DNA from: Deltaproteobacteria bacterium | Lineage (GTDB): Bacteria > Desulfobacterota > Desulfuromonadia > Desulfuromonadales > BM103 | DNA length: 64,000 nt | Direction: 5' to 3' | Assembly: GCA_024279915.1 (NCBI GenBank) | Contig: JAJRRB010000018.1 | Span: 44,596 to 108,595 of the forward strand | In this document: piece after piece, positions 16,923 through 26,082 of the stretch | Layout: every line of letters begins with the position of its first letter | Numbering within the stretch: the stretch's first letter is position 1 | Notes under the pieces: generated by a model | Told to the model about the DNA's origin: nothing | The model's database searches: none | Seen by the model: the letters and a program-made list of their open reading frames with translations, nothing else | Program-made: the position numbers and the translations under genes

Positions 16923-19295
16923 TCACAACTTAGGAAGAACCCATCTCAGGAAAAAACGATCTACTCTATCAAGCGCGGACTCCAGTCTAAACATCGATTT
17001 AATTCTCGCCCTAAATCCCTTTGCGAAGTAAGTTTTTTCCTGGATGACATCATTTTCATTCTTTAGTGAATAACCAAGGCTTAAATACTTTGAAGAGGGA
17101 ACCCCAAGAGGCAGCATACTCTCAGCATATTTGACCATACTGGCAACATGGTACCTTATCCCCGGCAGGTATTCTTGATCAGAGCAGAAGGCATCAGAGA
17201 CCGAACCAAACTTCTCAAGAGAACTCTTTACTCGCGGCTCTAACGAGCTATAACACCCAAGAAAGGCCAGAAAAGCCTTGGGGGGAGCAATACTGAGAGG
17301 GCGGCCACAATTAATATAATGCCGCAAGTACTGATCAAGCGTATGACGATAAGAGCTCATCGTCCACTCGGTCTGTGCGCACGCCTTATCCTCAAGCTTA
17401 CAAATATTTTGTATCTTTGCACATGCAAGTTGTTGAAGTTCACCAATTATCGACAATGCCTCAGAGCAAAGTATCATTAACCTTTCTGTACTGTCACCAA
17501 CAGATTGGAACCATTCTACACGTAAATTCTTAACCTTACCCATAAAGTCCAAGTGCTTTGACGGCACGTCAAGACCTGCCATTCGAGCGAGTTCTACTGT
17601 GTATCTGAGGCTATACAGGGTATTGATAACAACACGCTGGCGGACGGGCCTCTGGAGGGAATAGAAAAGTAAATCCTCCGGCATTTTAATCAGGAGTGTA
17701 TCCACAAGGTGCGACAGCGCTAATCCAGGCCCGATTTCTTCATCCATTTGGCGAGGCATGGAAAGCACTTCTCCCCATAAGTGCTTTAAATTAAAGGTTG
17801 GATACCAGGCATACAATTCCTGCCAAAGTTCCCGTGTACAAAAATAAGGGGCATGGACCAGATACTTACGCATTGACAAATCGAAGTTTGTGGGATGGAA
17901 TTTATCATGTGGAATATTCTGATCATTGGGCCAGACAACAACAAAATCCAAATCAGAATGCCCAAGAGCGTTGACTGAACCAATCTGATAGATGGAAATC
18001 GGCTTAATGTCTTGTGTTGTCCAGACGTCAAGCAAAGATTGTTTAGCGTTATCGTAATTTTCGGGAATTGCCGTGAAAGGAAGGTCTGTGTATTCCGTAC
18101 TTGTTAAATGCCCAAAGAATGCCCTTTCAAGTGTTGCTGCCGCTCCGCCCGACCAAATCTGCTGAGGAGAGGCCTCTTGACAAATTGCCCGTTTCATAGA
18201 GAGACAAAGAGCAACGACATCATTTAAAAGCCCTTCACGAAGTTTCTGATTTACAGAAATAAACCGTTCCGGATCATCGGAACATTCCAATGCCAACTTC
18301 TGTAGTAGACCTGGCCACTTAAGCCTTAGCGCCGTTTCAACCTGATCTTTACGGGGGCGCCATCTAGGCTTAAGTTCCTGTCTCAGATCTGTTGCAATTT
18401 CTATTGGTTGCCATGCATCTTCGTCAAAATGGACTCTCGCTTCCGAAAAGGTGTCACGCTTGTAGCGATAAACACCAGTTATCCTCTGCAGGAACAATGC
18501 TGGCAAAATCGCTATAGAACCTAACAACAGCTCAAGGTCATAACTGTTGTCTATATAACGATTATGGTCAATGTAGTCTCTAAAATGTCTGAGGTATCCG
18601 TCAAACAAATCATCCGCAAAGATATTCGCAGAGTATCCACGATAAAAGATTTCATCTTTTTGCGGGTTTAAAGCCACACCGTGTTGAAACAATACCGAAG
18701 GGAAAAGCGATTCAGGATAATAAGATAAATCTATTTCAGAAAGGTAATATGGGCCATGATGCATATAGGGATCGAACGCATAAGTTAGGCACAGTGAGTC
18801 AACACTGAATCTCCGTAACTTGAGGAGTTGCCCCTTGTTACACAGCACCTCTTTCTTCACAATAAAGGCTAGATCAAGATCACTGAAACCCGCAACATCA
18901 TCTAATGTTCCGACACTACCATGGACTAGTGTTTTCAAGAACAAATCTTGATATTCAGAATTGAGAATTTCTTTAAGCCGATGAACAGGCCAGTATTGAT
19001 TGGCCTCCCCTCCCCTTTGCAACCAATCCTCATATACCTGCCCTTCAGGCAAGCGAATGACTTCGGCAACTGACTTGTCCTCCAGGACAAGTTGTGACCA
19101 AATGGCATAAAAATCGGCTAAATATTCAGCAAAGTCTGCAACAGATAAAACGGGTGGGATAGGCCGGGAAGTGAGAGCTGAACAGTTTAGATCAAATCGG
19201 TCAAGGATGTTGAGCCATTCCCTGAGATGTACACTTTCTAGCTTCCTTGAGGTATAGAAATAACTTAAATGATGCCCCGTGATACTTCCATGCAA
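16923..19295 (-). CDS. Large protein with two nucleotidyltransferase-like motifs
   Basis: I do not recognise this 790-aa protein as a whole. It has two copies of the pol-beta/minimal nucleotidyltransferase signature: HGS at 125-127 with SDLDL at 138-142, and IGS at 438-440 with SDLDF at 447-451. The 313-residue spacing suggests an internal duplication of a domain of about 300 residues, with an unassigned helical tail from about 620. No signal peptide or clear membrane span is seen. It could attach a nucleotidyl or similar group to a carrier, or be an inactive sensor. It lies among surface-glycan genes between GT9 and a methyltransferase. Confidence 0.6.
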   Translation of the reverse strand: MHGSITGHHLSYFYTSRKLESVHLREWLNILDRFDLNCSALTSRPIPPVLSVADFAEYLADFYAIWSQLVLEDKSVAEVIRLPEGQVYEDWLQRGGEANQYWPVHRLKEILNSEYQDLFLKTLVHGSVGTLDDVAGFSDLDLAFIVKKEVLCNKGQLLKLRRFSVDSLCLTYAFDPYMHHGPYYLSEIDLSYYPESLFPSVLFQHGVALNPQKDEIFYRGYSANIFADDLFDGYLRHFRDYIDHNRYIDNSYDLELLLGSIAILPALFLQRITGVYRYKRDTFSEARVHFDEDAWQPIEIATDLRQELKPRWRPRKDQVETALRLKWPGLLQKLALECSDDPERFISVNQKLREGLLNDVVALCLSMKRAICQEASPQQIWSGGAAATLERAFFGHLTSTEYTDLPFTAIPENYDNAKQSLLDVWTTQDIKPISIYQIGSVNALGHSDLDFVVVWPNDQNIPHDKFHPTNFDLSMRKYLVHAPYFCTRELWQELYAWYPTFNLKHLWGEVLSMPRQMDEEIGPGLALSHLVDTLLIKMPEDLLFYSLQRPVRQRVVINTLYSLRYTVELARMAGLDVPSKHLDFMGKVKNLRVEWFQSVGDSTERLMILCSEALSIIGELQQLACAKIQNICKLEDKACAQTEWTMSSYRHTLDQYLRHYINCGRPLSIAPPKAFLAFLGCYSSLEPRVKSSLEKFGSVSDAFCSDQEYLPGIRYHVASMVKYAESMLPLGVPSSKYLSLGYSLKNENDVIQEKTYFAKGFRARIKSMFRLESALDRVDRFFLRWVLPKL

Positions 19296-19352
19296 AAAAT
19301 AATTCAGACATAGGTAGAGTTTTTTTTTGCAGCGCAGAATAAACGAAGAGGT

Positions 19353-20225
19353 TCATTGTTTTTTAAAGTGTATAGCACGCATCGGGTTATTGATTAAAGC
19401 GCCAGCGTTCCGGGTCATATCTGGGACATCGACCCCATTCAGAATACATCTACATATAGTGGTGGAGAGGCCTGCCCTTTCTGCAACGGCTAAACCTCTT
19501 CTTTGCAGTGCTTCCTCATCATAAACACGAGCGAAAAACCCTGTATTCTCACTCCCAGGTAAAGTTGCCGTTTCATCTAGAAGCGTTTCTGCCAACGGGT
19601 CAAACTTATAGCCCGTCGACTTGTTCCAAGTTTCAAAATAATTCCCAGACAAAAACAAGGGGAGAACAACAGCCTCTCCTCCATGTTTGAGTAAACGCCC
19701 TAGTTCTCTAATAAAGCCAATATCCTTTTTTCCGTGAAAATGTTCGAAAGAATGGTGGCATGATATTTTTGACACGGAAGCATCTGGCAAATCTATTGCA
19801 CAGACATCACCACCTATGTATCGGATGTTGTCTTTTTCCTCAACACCTACATACAGATGGTCATTCAGAAGGCATTTACAGCCAACCTTTTCAAACATAA
19901 TTTTCAAGAAAAGGGCATTTCCACCAGCAGCATCCAAAAGGACATCGTCTGAGTGTATATCAAGTAAGCGATAAGAAAAGAAGAATTACAGTAGCTTTTT
20001 ATGAGGATACCCCAGGGACTTGTATTGTTCTAAATATTCACTATCAACAAAAAAAGAATACTCACTGGCTTTCAAGTCATAACAATTCACCTTAAGCAAT
20101 GGCATTTCATTGTCTTGAATTGGCAGAACAAGTTTATCCAGCCTGCAATTATTTTGATCTCTAGCATCAATCGACTTTTTCTTTCGCCAAAAGCTTTTAG
20201 TCATCAAACGCATGAGACTCACCAT
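19353..20225 (-). pseudogene. SAM-dependent methyltransferase split by an in-frame TAA
   Basis: Two reading frames, 19986-20225 (79 aa) and 19353-19937, lie in the same frame and are separated by a TAA at 19986-19988. Reading through it gives a continuous methyltransferase of 290 residues: ...SLGYPHKKLL-stop-FFFSYRLLDIHSDD, then VLLDAAGGNALFL as motif I, GDVCAIDLPDASV, and HHSFEHFH. The second frame alone has no good start before motif I. The gene is therefore either a genuine nonsense mutant or a one-base sequence error. It sits 13 nt after the wzt stop and would modify the exported polysaccharide. Confidence 0.8.
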
Positions 20226-20237
20226 ATCTTCAACAAC

Positions 20238-21458
20238 TCAGTTTAACAACCAATTGCTAGGCAACTGAACAGGTGCAAAGGCCATAGGGAAGCCTCCCAT
20301 AACCTTAATTTGCTTGGCATTTTGACATCGCAACAGTACCTCGCCCCAATCATTACCATCAACACCAGTTACCGAAAAGGTTACGGAATAAACTCCATTA
20401 CTCAGTAACATTTTTGGAATAACAATCTGCAAAAGGCACATATCCTGTAAATCACTAAAATGCTTACCCGTGGCAGCCAGGGATGAGCATTCAGCCACAA
20501 TCTGCATAGTACGATCAAAAAAAGCCAAGCTCACTCTAAATTGTTTGACGCTATTGTCGATGGACAACTGCATTTGGACTTGCAAATCATCACCATAATC
20601 AATTTCCAACAGATCATCTGCATCACAATTCCCATTGGTTGACAGTTGAAGGTGCTCGAGCTTTGCTTTTCCGCTCCCCGAAATAAGCAATTGTTTGTTT
20701 TGGAAATTCTCAAAATAACGACTTATCCCTTCCTGCACGGACTTGCCAGAATATACGGTGAGGCCTCCTCCCATCAGCAGGACATCAGAACTAATTCTGC
20801 CAACATAATGCATCGAATGAGACACAAAGATAACTGCAGCCTTTTGAGAAATTTCGTTGATCTTATTAAAGCATTTCATTTGGAACCCAGCGTCACCGAC
20901 AGCCAACACCTCATCGATGAGGAGAACATCTGGCTCCATCTGAGCGGCTATGGCAAAACCAAGCCTGACCTTCATGCCCGAGCTATAATTTTGGACGGGG
21001 GTGTCAAGGGCATCCTCAATTTCTGCAAATTCAATAATTGCTTCTAATTTACGATCAATTTCTTTTTTGCGAAGACCGAGGACTGAGCCATTAACATAGA
21101 TGTTTTCTCGGCCGGTCAAAATGGGATTGAACCCTGCACCCAGTTCAATCAACGCACCTACTCGACCACGCATTCTAATTTCACCTCGGTCAGGCTTAAT
21201 GAGTCCATTCAACATTTTAAGAAGGGTACTTTTACCAGCACCATTTGGACCAATCAGACCCAGACATTCCCCACGCTTAAGCTCAAAGGAGACATCCTTA
21301 ACCGACCAGAACTCACCGGTGCGCAGGTCGTCCTGGTTCCCCGCGCGACAAAACACTTCTCCGACCACATCCTTCACCCCATACCAGAGCGAACGCTTCA
21401 GCGTGCGGCAGAACTTCTTCGATACATTATCAACCTTGATCAGAACGTCGTTACTCAT
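20238..21458 (-). CDS. wzt: Polysaccharide ABC exporter, ATP-binding subunit with Wzt C-terminal domain
   Basis: The 406-aa protein has Walker A GPNGAGKST at 70-78, the signature YSSGMKVRLGFA near 165, and Walker B VLLIDEVLAVGD. After residue 245 comes a Wzt-type beta-sandwich that in O-antigen exporters binds the modified non-reducing end of the glycan. It works with the permease at 21471-22331 to push a lipid-linked polysaccharide across the inner membrane. The C-terminal domain means that chain ends are likely capped, for example by one of the methyltransferases in the cluster. Confidence 0.93.
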   Translation of the reverse strand: MSNDVLIKVDNVSKKFCRTLKRSLWYGVKDVVGEVFCRAGNQDDLRTGEFWSVKDVSFELKRGECLGLIGPNGAGKSTLLKMLNGLIKPDRGEIRMRGRVGALIELGAGFNPILTGRENIYVNGSVLGLRKKEIDRKLEAIIEFAEIEDALDTPVQNYSSGMKVRLGFAIAAQMEPDVLLIDEVLAVGDAGFQMKCFNKINEISQKAAVIFVSHSMHYVGRISSDVLLMGGGLTVYSGKSVQEGISRYFENFQNKQLLISGSGKAKLEHLQLSTNGNCDADDLLEIDYGDDLQVQMQLSIDNSVKQFRVSLAFFDRTMQIVAECSSLAATGKHFSDLQDMCLLQIVIPKMLLSNGVYSVTFSVTGVDGNDWGEVLLRCQNAKQIKVMGGFPMAFAPVQLPSNWLLN

Positions 21459-21470
21459 AATCTTCTGAAC

Positions 21471-22331
21471 TTAAGCGCTCATACGCGCGATGAGGTGCGG
21501 CATGGCGATACGGTAAAGCAGCCAGCCAAACAGCAAGAAAACCACAGAAACAGTCGAAACGATCCAAAACCCCGTTAACTGGCTTGCTCTTCCGAGAGTC
21601 AACCACTCTCTCACAGTGATCAGCACTGGCGTCACGGGGTTGAGTTGTGCGAATTCAGCAGCGATACCGCTCTTCGGCATTGGATAAACCACCGGGGTCA
21701 AGAAGAACCAAAACCCGGTAATGATACTGATCCCGCGGCCGATATCACTGTAGAGCACACCAAGAGGTGTCAGCAGAATACCGAACATCAGACCTAAGGT
21801 AATTAAAGCCAGTACACCCGGCAGGACAAGTGGAACTGTCGCTGGGACCGCAATTTGGAACCAGGTAAAGATTGCCACCAACAACAGGACACGGATGGCA
21901 AAATTGAAGAGCACTTCGCCGAGCCCGGCTAGAATCAATGCTTCGCGTGGAAAGTTGATTTTGGCAAGCATCCCCCTTGACTCGTTTACCACTTTAAGAG
22001 GACTGTTGATCGCATCAACGAAAGTCTGCCAGAGCACCGTTCCGGTCAGCACAAACACGGGATCAGGTATACCCGGATCTTCGACATTGATAATATTTTG
22101 CTCGTTGAGAAATACCCAGACCGCCATGGTGAAAAGCGGCGGCAGAAAAGCCCATAGATAGCCGAGCAGGGACTGCCGATACTGGGCGCTGATGTTGCGT
22201 ACGAACAAACGCCAAGCCAACCCGCGCGAAGCCATCAAGTCAGCCAGCATCTCGCGTACCAGCAGGCGAGGATTCCGCAACTGGGAATCCGGAGAATAGA
22301 CAGTTTCCTTCAAGGCTAAGTTGCTCATCAT
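21471..22331 (-). CDS. wzm: Polysaccharide ABC exporter, permease subunit
   Basis: The 286-aa protein is an ABC-2 type permease with about six hydrophobic segments; RNISAQYRQSLLGYLWAFLPPL near residue 50 is the conserved N-terminal amphipathic start of Wzm/TagG proteins. It forms the channel for the Wzt ATPase encoded 12 nt downstream. It is the first gene of the cluster 268-22331, preceded by a 337-nt gap likely to hold the promoter. Confidence 0.93.
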   Translation of the reverse strand: MMSNLALKETVYSPDSQLRNPRLLVREMLADLMASRGLAWRLFVRNISAQYRQSLLGYLWAFLPPLFTMAVWVFLNEQNIINVEDPGIPDPVFVLTGTVLWQTFVDAINSPLKVVNESRGMLAKINFPREALILAGLGEVLFNFAIRVLLLVAIFTWFQIAVPATVPLVLPGVLALITLGLMFGILLTPLGVLYSDIGRGISIITGFWFFLTPVVYPMPKSGIAAEFAQLNPVTPVLITVREWLTLGRASQLTGFWIVSTVSVVFLLFGWLLYRIAMPHLIARMSA

Positions 22332-22668
22332 GAGACCATTAGTTGGACTTTATCGGTTGGTTGATTTGTTGATCTACGACCCATTTTCAATCTAAATCAA
22401 TCATTAAATTTGAGGGTACACGACGGCAAAAGCATCTATTTAATCGATTTAGCGAACCACAGTTCAAAGCCATGCTGTGTCAAGCTTCAAAAATACCATA
22501 AATCCTAAGTTATCAAGACCGCACAATTTTAGCACCGTTCTCACTTAAAATGTACGACATTTTCCTACCTTATTTTTCATAGCACATCAATGGCACATAA
22601 GTTGACATTGTCATCACATAGCACACAACAATTTCCAACGAATTCGGAGCTACGCGATTCAGTATCAA
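22332..22668. promoter_or_regulatory. Intergenic region upstream of wzm, probable operon promoter
   Basis: This 337-nt AT-rich gap separates the wzm start from the stop of the next upstream glycosyltransferase. It contains AT-rich hexamers on the minus strand near 22525-22560 that could serve as a sigma-70 -10 element (TAAAAT), but I cannot define a convincing -35. No hairpin or reading frame stands out. It most likely starts transcription of the exporter and glycan genes. Confidence 0.35.
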
Positions 22669-23418
22669 TCACCGAGAAAGCTGTGTACCAAAAAGGATAT
22701 GATTAGAAAGTTTTTTCAGGACGTAGACAAAGTTTCTGAAATAAAGAGGCTTATGTCGCCAGACCATCAGGCTGAACATAGCCAGTTTCCTGATAAACCC
22801 CAAGGAGTGATCACGGGATGAACCTCTAACCCGATAGAGAAAAAGCGTTACTGGCAGTTTGACGACCCTCTTGTTGAGGCGAGACATGGAAATCCAAAAT
22901 TCCCAGTCCTCCCAACCATGGACCATCGCATCACAATAGCCACCGACCTTCTGCCAGTCGGTCTTCCTGAACATCGCCGCGGGGTAGATGAGGTTTTCTA
23001 CCAGCAGTCTGCGCGGGTCGTAATCCGGTAGGGACAACACCCCTTCTTGTTCACCGAACATGAGCCGCTCTCCGAACACAACAGCGACGTCCGGTTGTGC
23101 CTCTAAGACGGCAACAGCCTTCTCCAAATAGGTCGGAGCGATCATGTCATCTGCATCGAGTGGCAAGATATATTCACCTGTAGCCTCTGCAATTGCCCTG
23201 TTCCGTGCTGCCGAGACACCATTATTTTTTGTATGGACAACCTTGACCTTGGGTCGACACAGACTGCTGAGCAGGTCACAGGTCGCCTGGTCAGTCGAAC
23301 CATCATCAACGATAACAACTTCGTAATCGTCAAACGACTGGGCATGCACCGAGTCGAGTGTTTCTAGTAGAAACTCACCATGGTTGTAACATGGGATAGC
23401 GATTGTTACTTTTGCCAT
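22669..23418 (-). CDS. Family 2 glycosyltransferase
   Basis: The 249-aa enzyme has VTIAIPCYNHGEFLLETLDS at the N-terminus, VIVDDGSTDQAT, and the LPLDADDMIAP metal-binding motif near residue 90, all typical of GT2. GWEDWEFWI near residue 168 is the acceptor-side ED motif. It lies 13 nt downstream of a second GT2 gene. Confidence 0.88.
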   Translation of the reverse strand: MAKVTIAIPCYNHGEFLLETLDSVHAQSFDDYEVVIVDDGSTDQATCDLLSSLCRPKVKVVHTKNNGVSAARNRAIAEATGEYILPLDADDMIAPTYLEKAVAVLEAQPDVAVVFGERLMFGEQEGVLSLPDYDPRRLLVENLIYPAAMFRKTDWQKVGGYCDAMVHGWEDWEFWISMSRLNKRVVKLPVTLFLYRVRGSSRDHSLGFIRKLAMFSLMVWRHKPLYFRNFVYVLKKLSNHILFGTQLSR

Positions 23419-23431
23419 ACAGATCCCAGAA

Positions 23432-24217
23432 TCACTGCTGCTTCCGATTAGAGGCGAGCAATCCTCGATAGAAGAACCGGTTCAGTCTACTCTTTATCTG
23501 ATAATCGAGTACGTAGAACCAAGTCAATTTTCCAAGTTTATCGAGGTAATTCATTCTGACACGAAACTCCTCGGCATAAGCCTGTTCCGACTGGGAAATG
23601 GACCGACTGTCATCATGCACCCTGAAACAGGTCAATTGTTCACCCAGCAACAACGGGGCCGCACGACTGCCCAGGCGCAGGAACAAATCGTAATCCATGC
23701 AATAGTTCAAGGACTCATCGAGAGCCCCGGCCGAGTAAAAGGCATCGCGCTTGATAAAGGTCGCAGGGTGCAGAATAATATTGCCGCGTATAAGCCGCCT
23801 AAATGAATACCTGCGCACGTTGACCTCTTTGAGAAATTCACCATCTTCTGACATGAAATTGAAACCAGCCGTAAGCCAGGTCGCTGCCGGATTGGAGACA
23901 AAACACTCAACCACCTGCGAGATCACTCCGGAATGCGCGTAATAATCATCCGAATTGAGATGGGCAACCACGTCTCCAGAAGCCATCGCCCCCCCCTTGT
24001 TCATTGCATCGGAGATCCCCTTGTCCGGTTCTGAGCGCCAGACAACGCGCGAATCTGTTTCAGCATACTGGCGGATCAGGTCAATCGTGCCATCGGTCGA
24101 GCCACCATCGACGATCACGTATTCAAGATTGGGGAAAGTCTGAGATAGAACGCTCTCAATCGTCTGGCGAATAAATTTGCAACTGTTAAAGCAGACTGTA
24201 ATGACAGAAACTTTCAC
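23432..24217 (-). CDS. Family 2 glycosyltransferase (WcaA-like)
   Basis: This 261-aa protein shows VSVITVCFNSCKFIRQTIES, VIVDGGSTDGT and HLNSDDYY, closely resembling the enzyme at 7612-8532. The GGSTDGT/NSDD combination is known from colanic-acid WcaA-like transferases. It is 1 nt from the methyltransferase gene 24219-25043. Confidence 0.88.
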   Translation of the reverse strand: MKVSVITVCFNSCKFIRQTIESVLSQTFPNLEYVIVDGGSTDGTIDLIRQYAETDSRVVWRSEPDKGISDAMNKGGAMASGDVVAHLNSDDYYAHSGVISQVVECFVSNPAATWLTAGFNFMSEDGEFLKEVNVRRYSFRRLIRGNIILHPATFIKRDAFYSAGALDESLNYCMDYDLFLRLGSRAAPLLLGEQLTCFRVHDDSRSISQSEQAYAEEFRVRMNYLDKLGKLTWFYVLDYQIKSRLNRFFYRGLLASNRKQQ

Positions 24218-24218
24218 C

Positions 24219-25043
24219 TTAGACCATCCTTAACATATCAGCATTGGCAGCATTTTTACGACAGAGGTAGATGGTCTCGTCCGGGTCAAGGCCGCATTGT
24301 TCAACCACTGTTGCGCTCAATGTATCAGGATACGCCAAAATCTCTACGGCAAAACCGGCTCCAGCTAGTCGACCTTGGAAATCCGTGCCATATTGCCGTA
24401 CATGATCATACTGCCCGAAGCATCGCTCTCGCTCCTTTGGGCTGATGATCGTCTCATCCTCCAGAGTCTGACTGCGTTTCCTGTCAATCGGGACCTGGAG
24501 CAGTGCCCACCCACCAGGACGGAGGATCCGGAACAGTTCCGATATCGCCTCCCTGTCAGCAGGGACATGTTCCAGAACATGATTGCAGAACAGTACATCA
24601 AAGCTATCCTCTGCAAACGGCAGACGGCAGACATCAGCCCGGCAATCAACCTGCGACATTTCAAGATCCACTGTCACATAATACAGGTTTTTCATCTTGC
24701 GGAAATACCGTGCGAAACAGAATTCCGGGGCAACATGAAGGAGCTGCAACTTACTCTCGAACAGCTCACCATGCTCTGCGCAGAGATAGTGCCATAGAAG
24801 TCGATGCCGGGGGTGAGCGTCACAACGAGGGCACATGACAGACGGAACAAGTATTCCCGCACGTGTCCGCATCGGCAGAAACTTTTTAAGTCTGGCCGAG
24901 CAACAAGGGCAGATTCGCTTATTACCCCGGTAAAGCAGTTGATAGCGGCAGAAATAGTAGCTTTCAACAAAAGAATAACTGTATCGTCCCAACCTCTGCC
25001 GCAGCCATAGTTTAAGACTGTCCATTCGTCTCCACGGTTTCAC
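24219..25043 (-). CDS. Methyltransferase with N-terminal zinc-ribbon-like Cys pairs
   Basis: The 274-aa protein combines CPCC at 45-48 and CPRC at 71-74, a likely zinc site, with a class I methyltransferase domain from about residue 85. LLHVAPEFCFARYF replaces the usual glycine-rich motif I, VDCRADVCRLPFAEDSFDVL is motif II, and FRILRPGGWALLQVP motif III. The unusual motif I is typical of a subgroup of glycan-cluster methyltransferases. It overlaps the upstream GT2 gene by 32 nt. Confidence 0.82.
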   Translation of the reverse strand: MKPWRRMDSLKLWLRQRLGRYSYSFVESYYFCRYQLLYRGNKRICPCCSARLKKFLPMRTRAGILVPSVMCPRCDAHPRHRLLWHYLCAEHGELFESKLQLLHVAPEFCFARYFRKMKNLYYVTVDLEMSQVDCRADVCRLPFAEDSFDVLFCNHVLEHVPADREAISELFRILRPGGWALLQVPIDRKRSQTLEDETIISPKERERCFGQYDHVRQYGTDFQGRLAGAGFAVEILAYPDTLSATVVEQCGLDPDETIYLCRKNAANADMLRMV

Positions 25044-26082
25044 GAATCAGGTCGCGACTTGTCAGCAGGCGCCAGATCATCCCGGCCCGACTCCAGTGCC
25101 CAGCCATCAAGCGTACCAGCAAGGCGGTCAGAACAGACAAGTAAATAGTCGGCAAGACTTTTGGATGGAAGCGCCGGGTAAACAGCAACCGGTTCCTGAT
25201 CGCATAAAAATCACAGGTTCGACTTTTCCTGCAAGGATTGGAACTTGTGCCGACACTGCCTCCGATCTTGTGATACACTCTGCTGAGAGGGGCGTACGCC
25301 ATCCGGAATCGGCCACGACTTCGCACGGCCCAATCGAGTTCTTCGTAAAACAGGAAATAGTCCTCGGTCATCAAACCGATTTCTTCCAGGAAATCGCGGC
25401 TGACAAATAGCGAGGCCCCGACGACATAGCTCATCCAACGTTCGATACGCTCAAGATTAACCGGCGCATCAGCGTGCCTCAACTGGCCGAGGTGCCAGGG
25501 CAGGCCCAACCATTTACAATACCAACCTCCCCCTCGAGCCTGGACTTTGTCCGGGTCATCATAATGTAAAAGAGTCGAACCACACATTCCGGCATCAGGC
25601 CTTACTTCCATGCGGTCGACCAAGGCCTGCAGGGCATTGGCGGCCACAACCGTATCATTGTTCAGCAGCCAGACATAGTCAAAATCAGGTCGCGACATCA
25701 GGTAGCGAAGACCGACGTTATTGCCACCTGCAAACCCGAGGTTGGCTACTGTATCAATCAGCACCAGTTCAGGATCGATAGTTGTATCTCCCCCCTTTTC
25801 AGCCTGAGTTCTATCGTATTCGGCAAAGGGGATTGGCTTTGCTACTTCAGGACGCGAGAGTTTACCCAGAGGACTGCCTGGAGCGGAAGAATAGCCGGTG
25901 TTTCCCCTTGCCCACTCACGGATGCGGTGAAGGGAGCCGTCATCTGAGCCATTGTCGCACACAACGACCTTCGGGTTCTGACAACCGGTGCTAAAAAGGC
26001 TTTCCAGACATTCTATGGTATCGAACCAACCGTTCCAGTTCACCAACAAAACATAGCATCGCTTCATTGGTAAACACACCAA
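25012..26082 (-). CDS. Family 2 glycosyltransferase (rhamnosyltransferase-like)
   Basis: The 356-aa protein has VLLVNWNGWFDTIECLESLF, VVCDNGSDDGS, a 40-residue insertion after the first domain, and VWLLNNDTVVAAN, the NDT variant of the metal-binding motif common in rhamnosyl- and galactofuranosyltransferase-like GT2 proteins. FFLFYEELDWAVRSRG is the acceptor-site EE-DW motif. It overlaps the UbiA-type gene by 19 nt and the methyltransferase by 32 nt. Confidence 0.87.
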   Translation of the reverse strand: MVCLPMKRCYVLLVNWNGWFDTIECLESLFSTGCQNPKVVVCDNGSDDGSLHRIREWARGNTGYSSAPGSPLGKLSRPEVAKPIPFAEYDRTQAEKGGDTTIDPELVLIDTVANLGFAGGNNVGLRYLMSRPDFDYVWLLNNDTVVAANALQALVDRMEVRPDAGMCGSTLLHYDDPDKVQARGGGWYCKWLGLPWHLGQLRHADAPVNLERIERWMSYVVGASLFVSRDFLEEIGLMTEDYFLFYEELDWAVRSRGRFRMAYAPLSRVYHKIGGSVGTSSNPCRKSRTCDFYAIRNRLLFTRRFHPKVLPTIYLSVLTALLVRLMAGHWSRAGMIWRLLTSRDLIRETVETNGQS

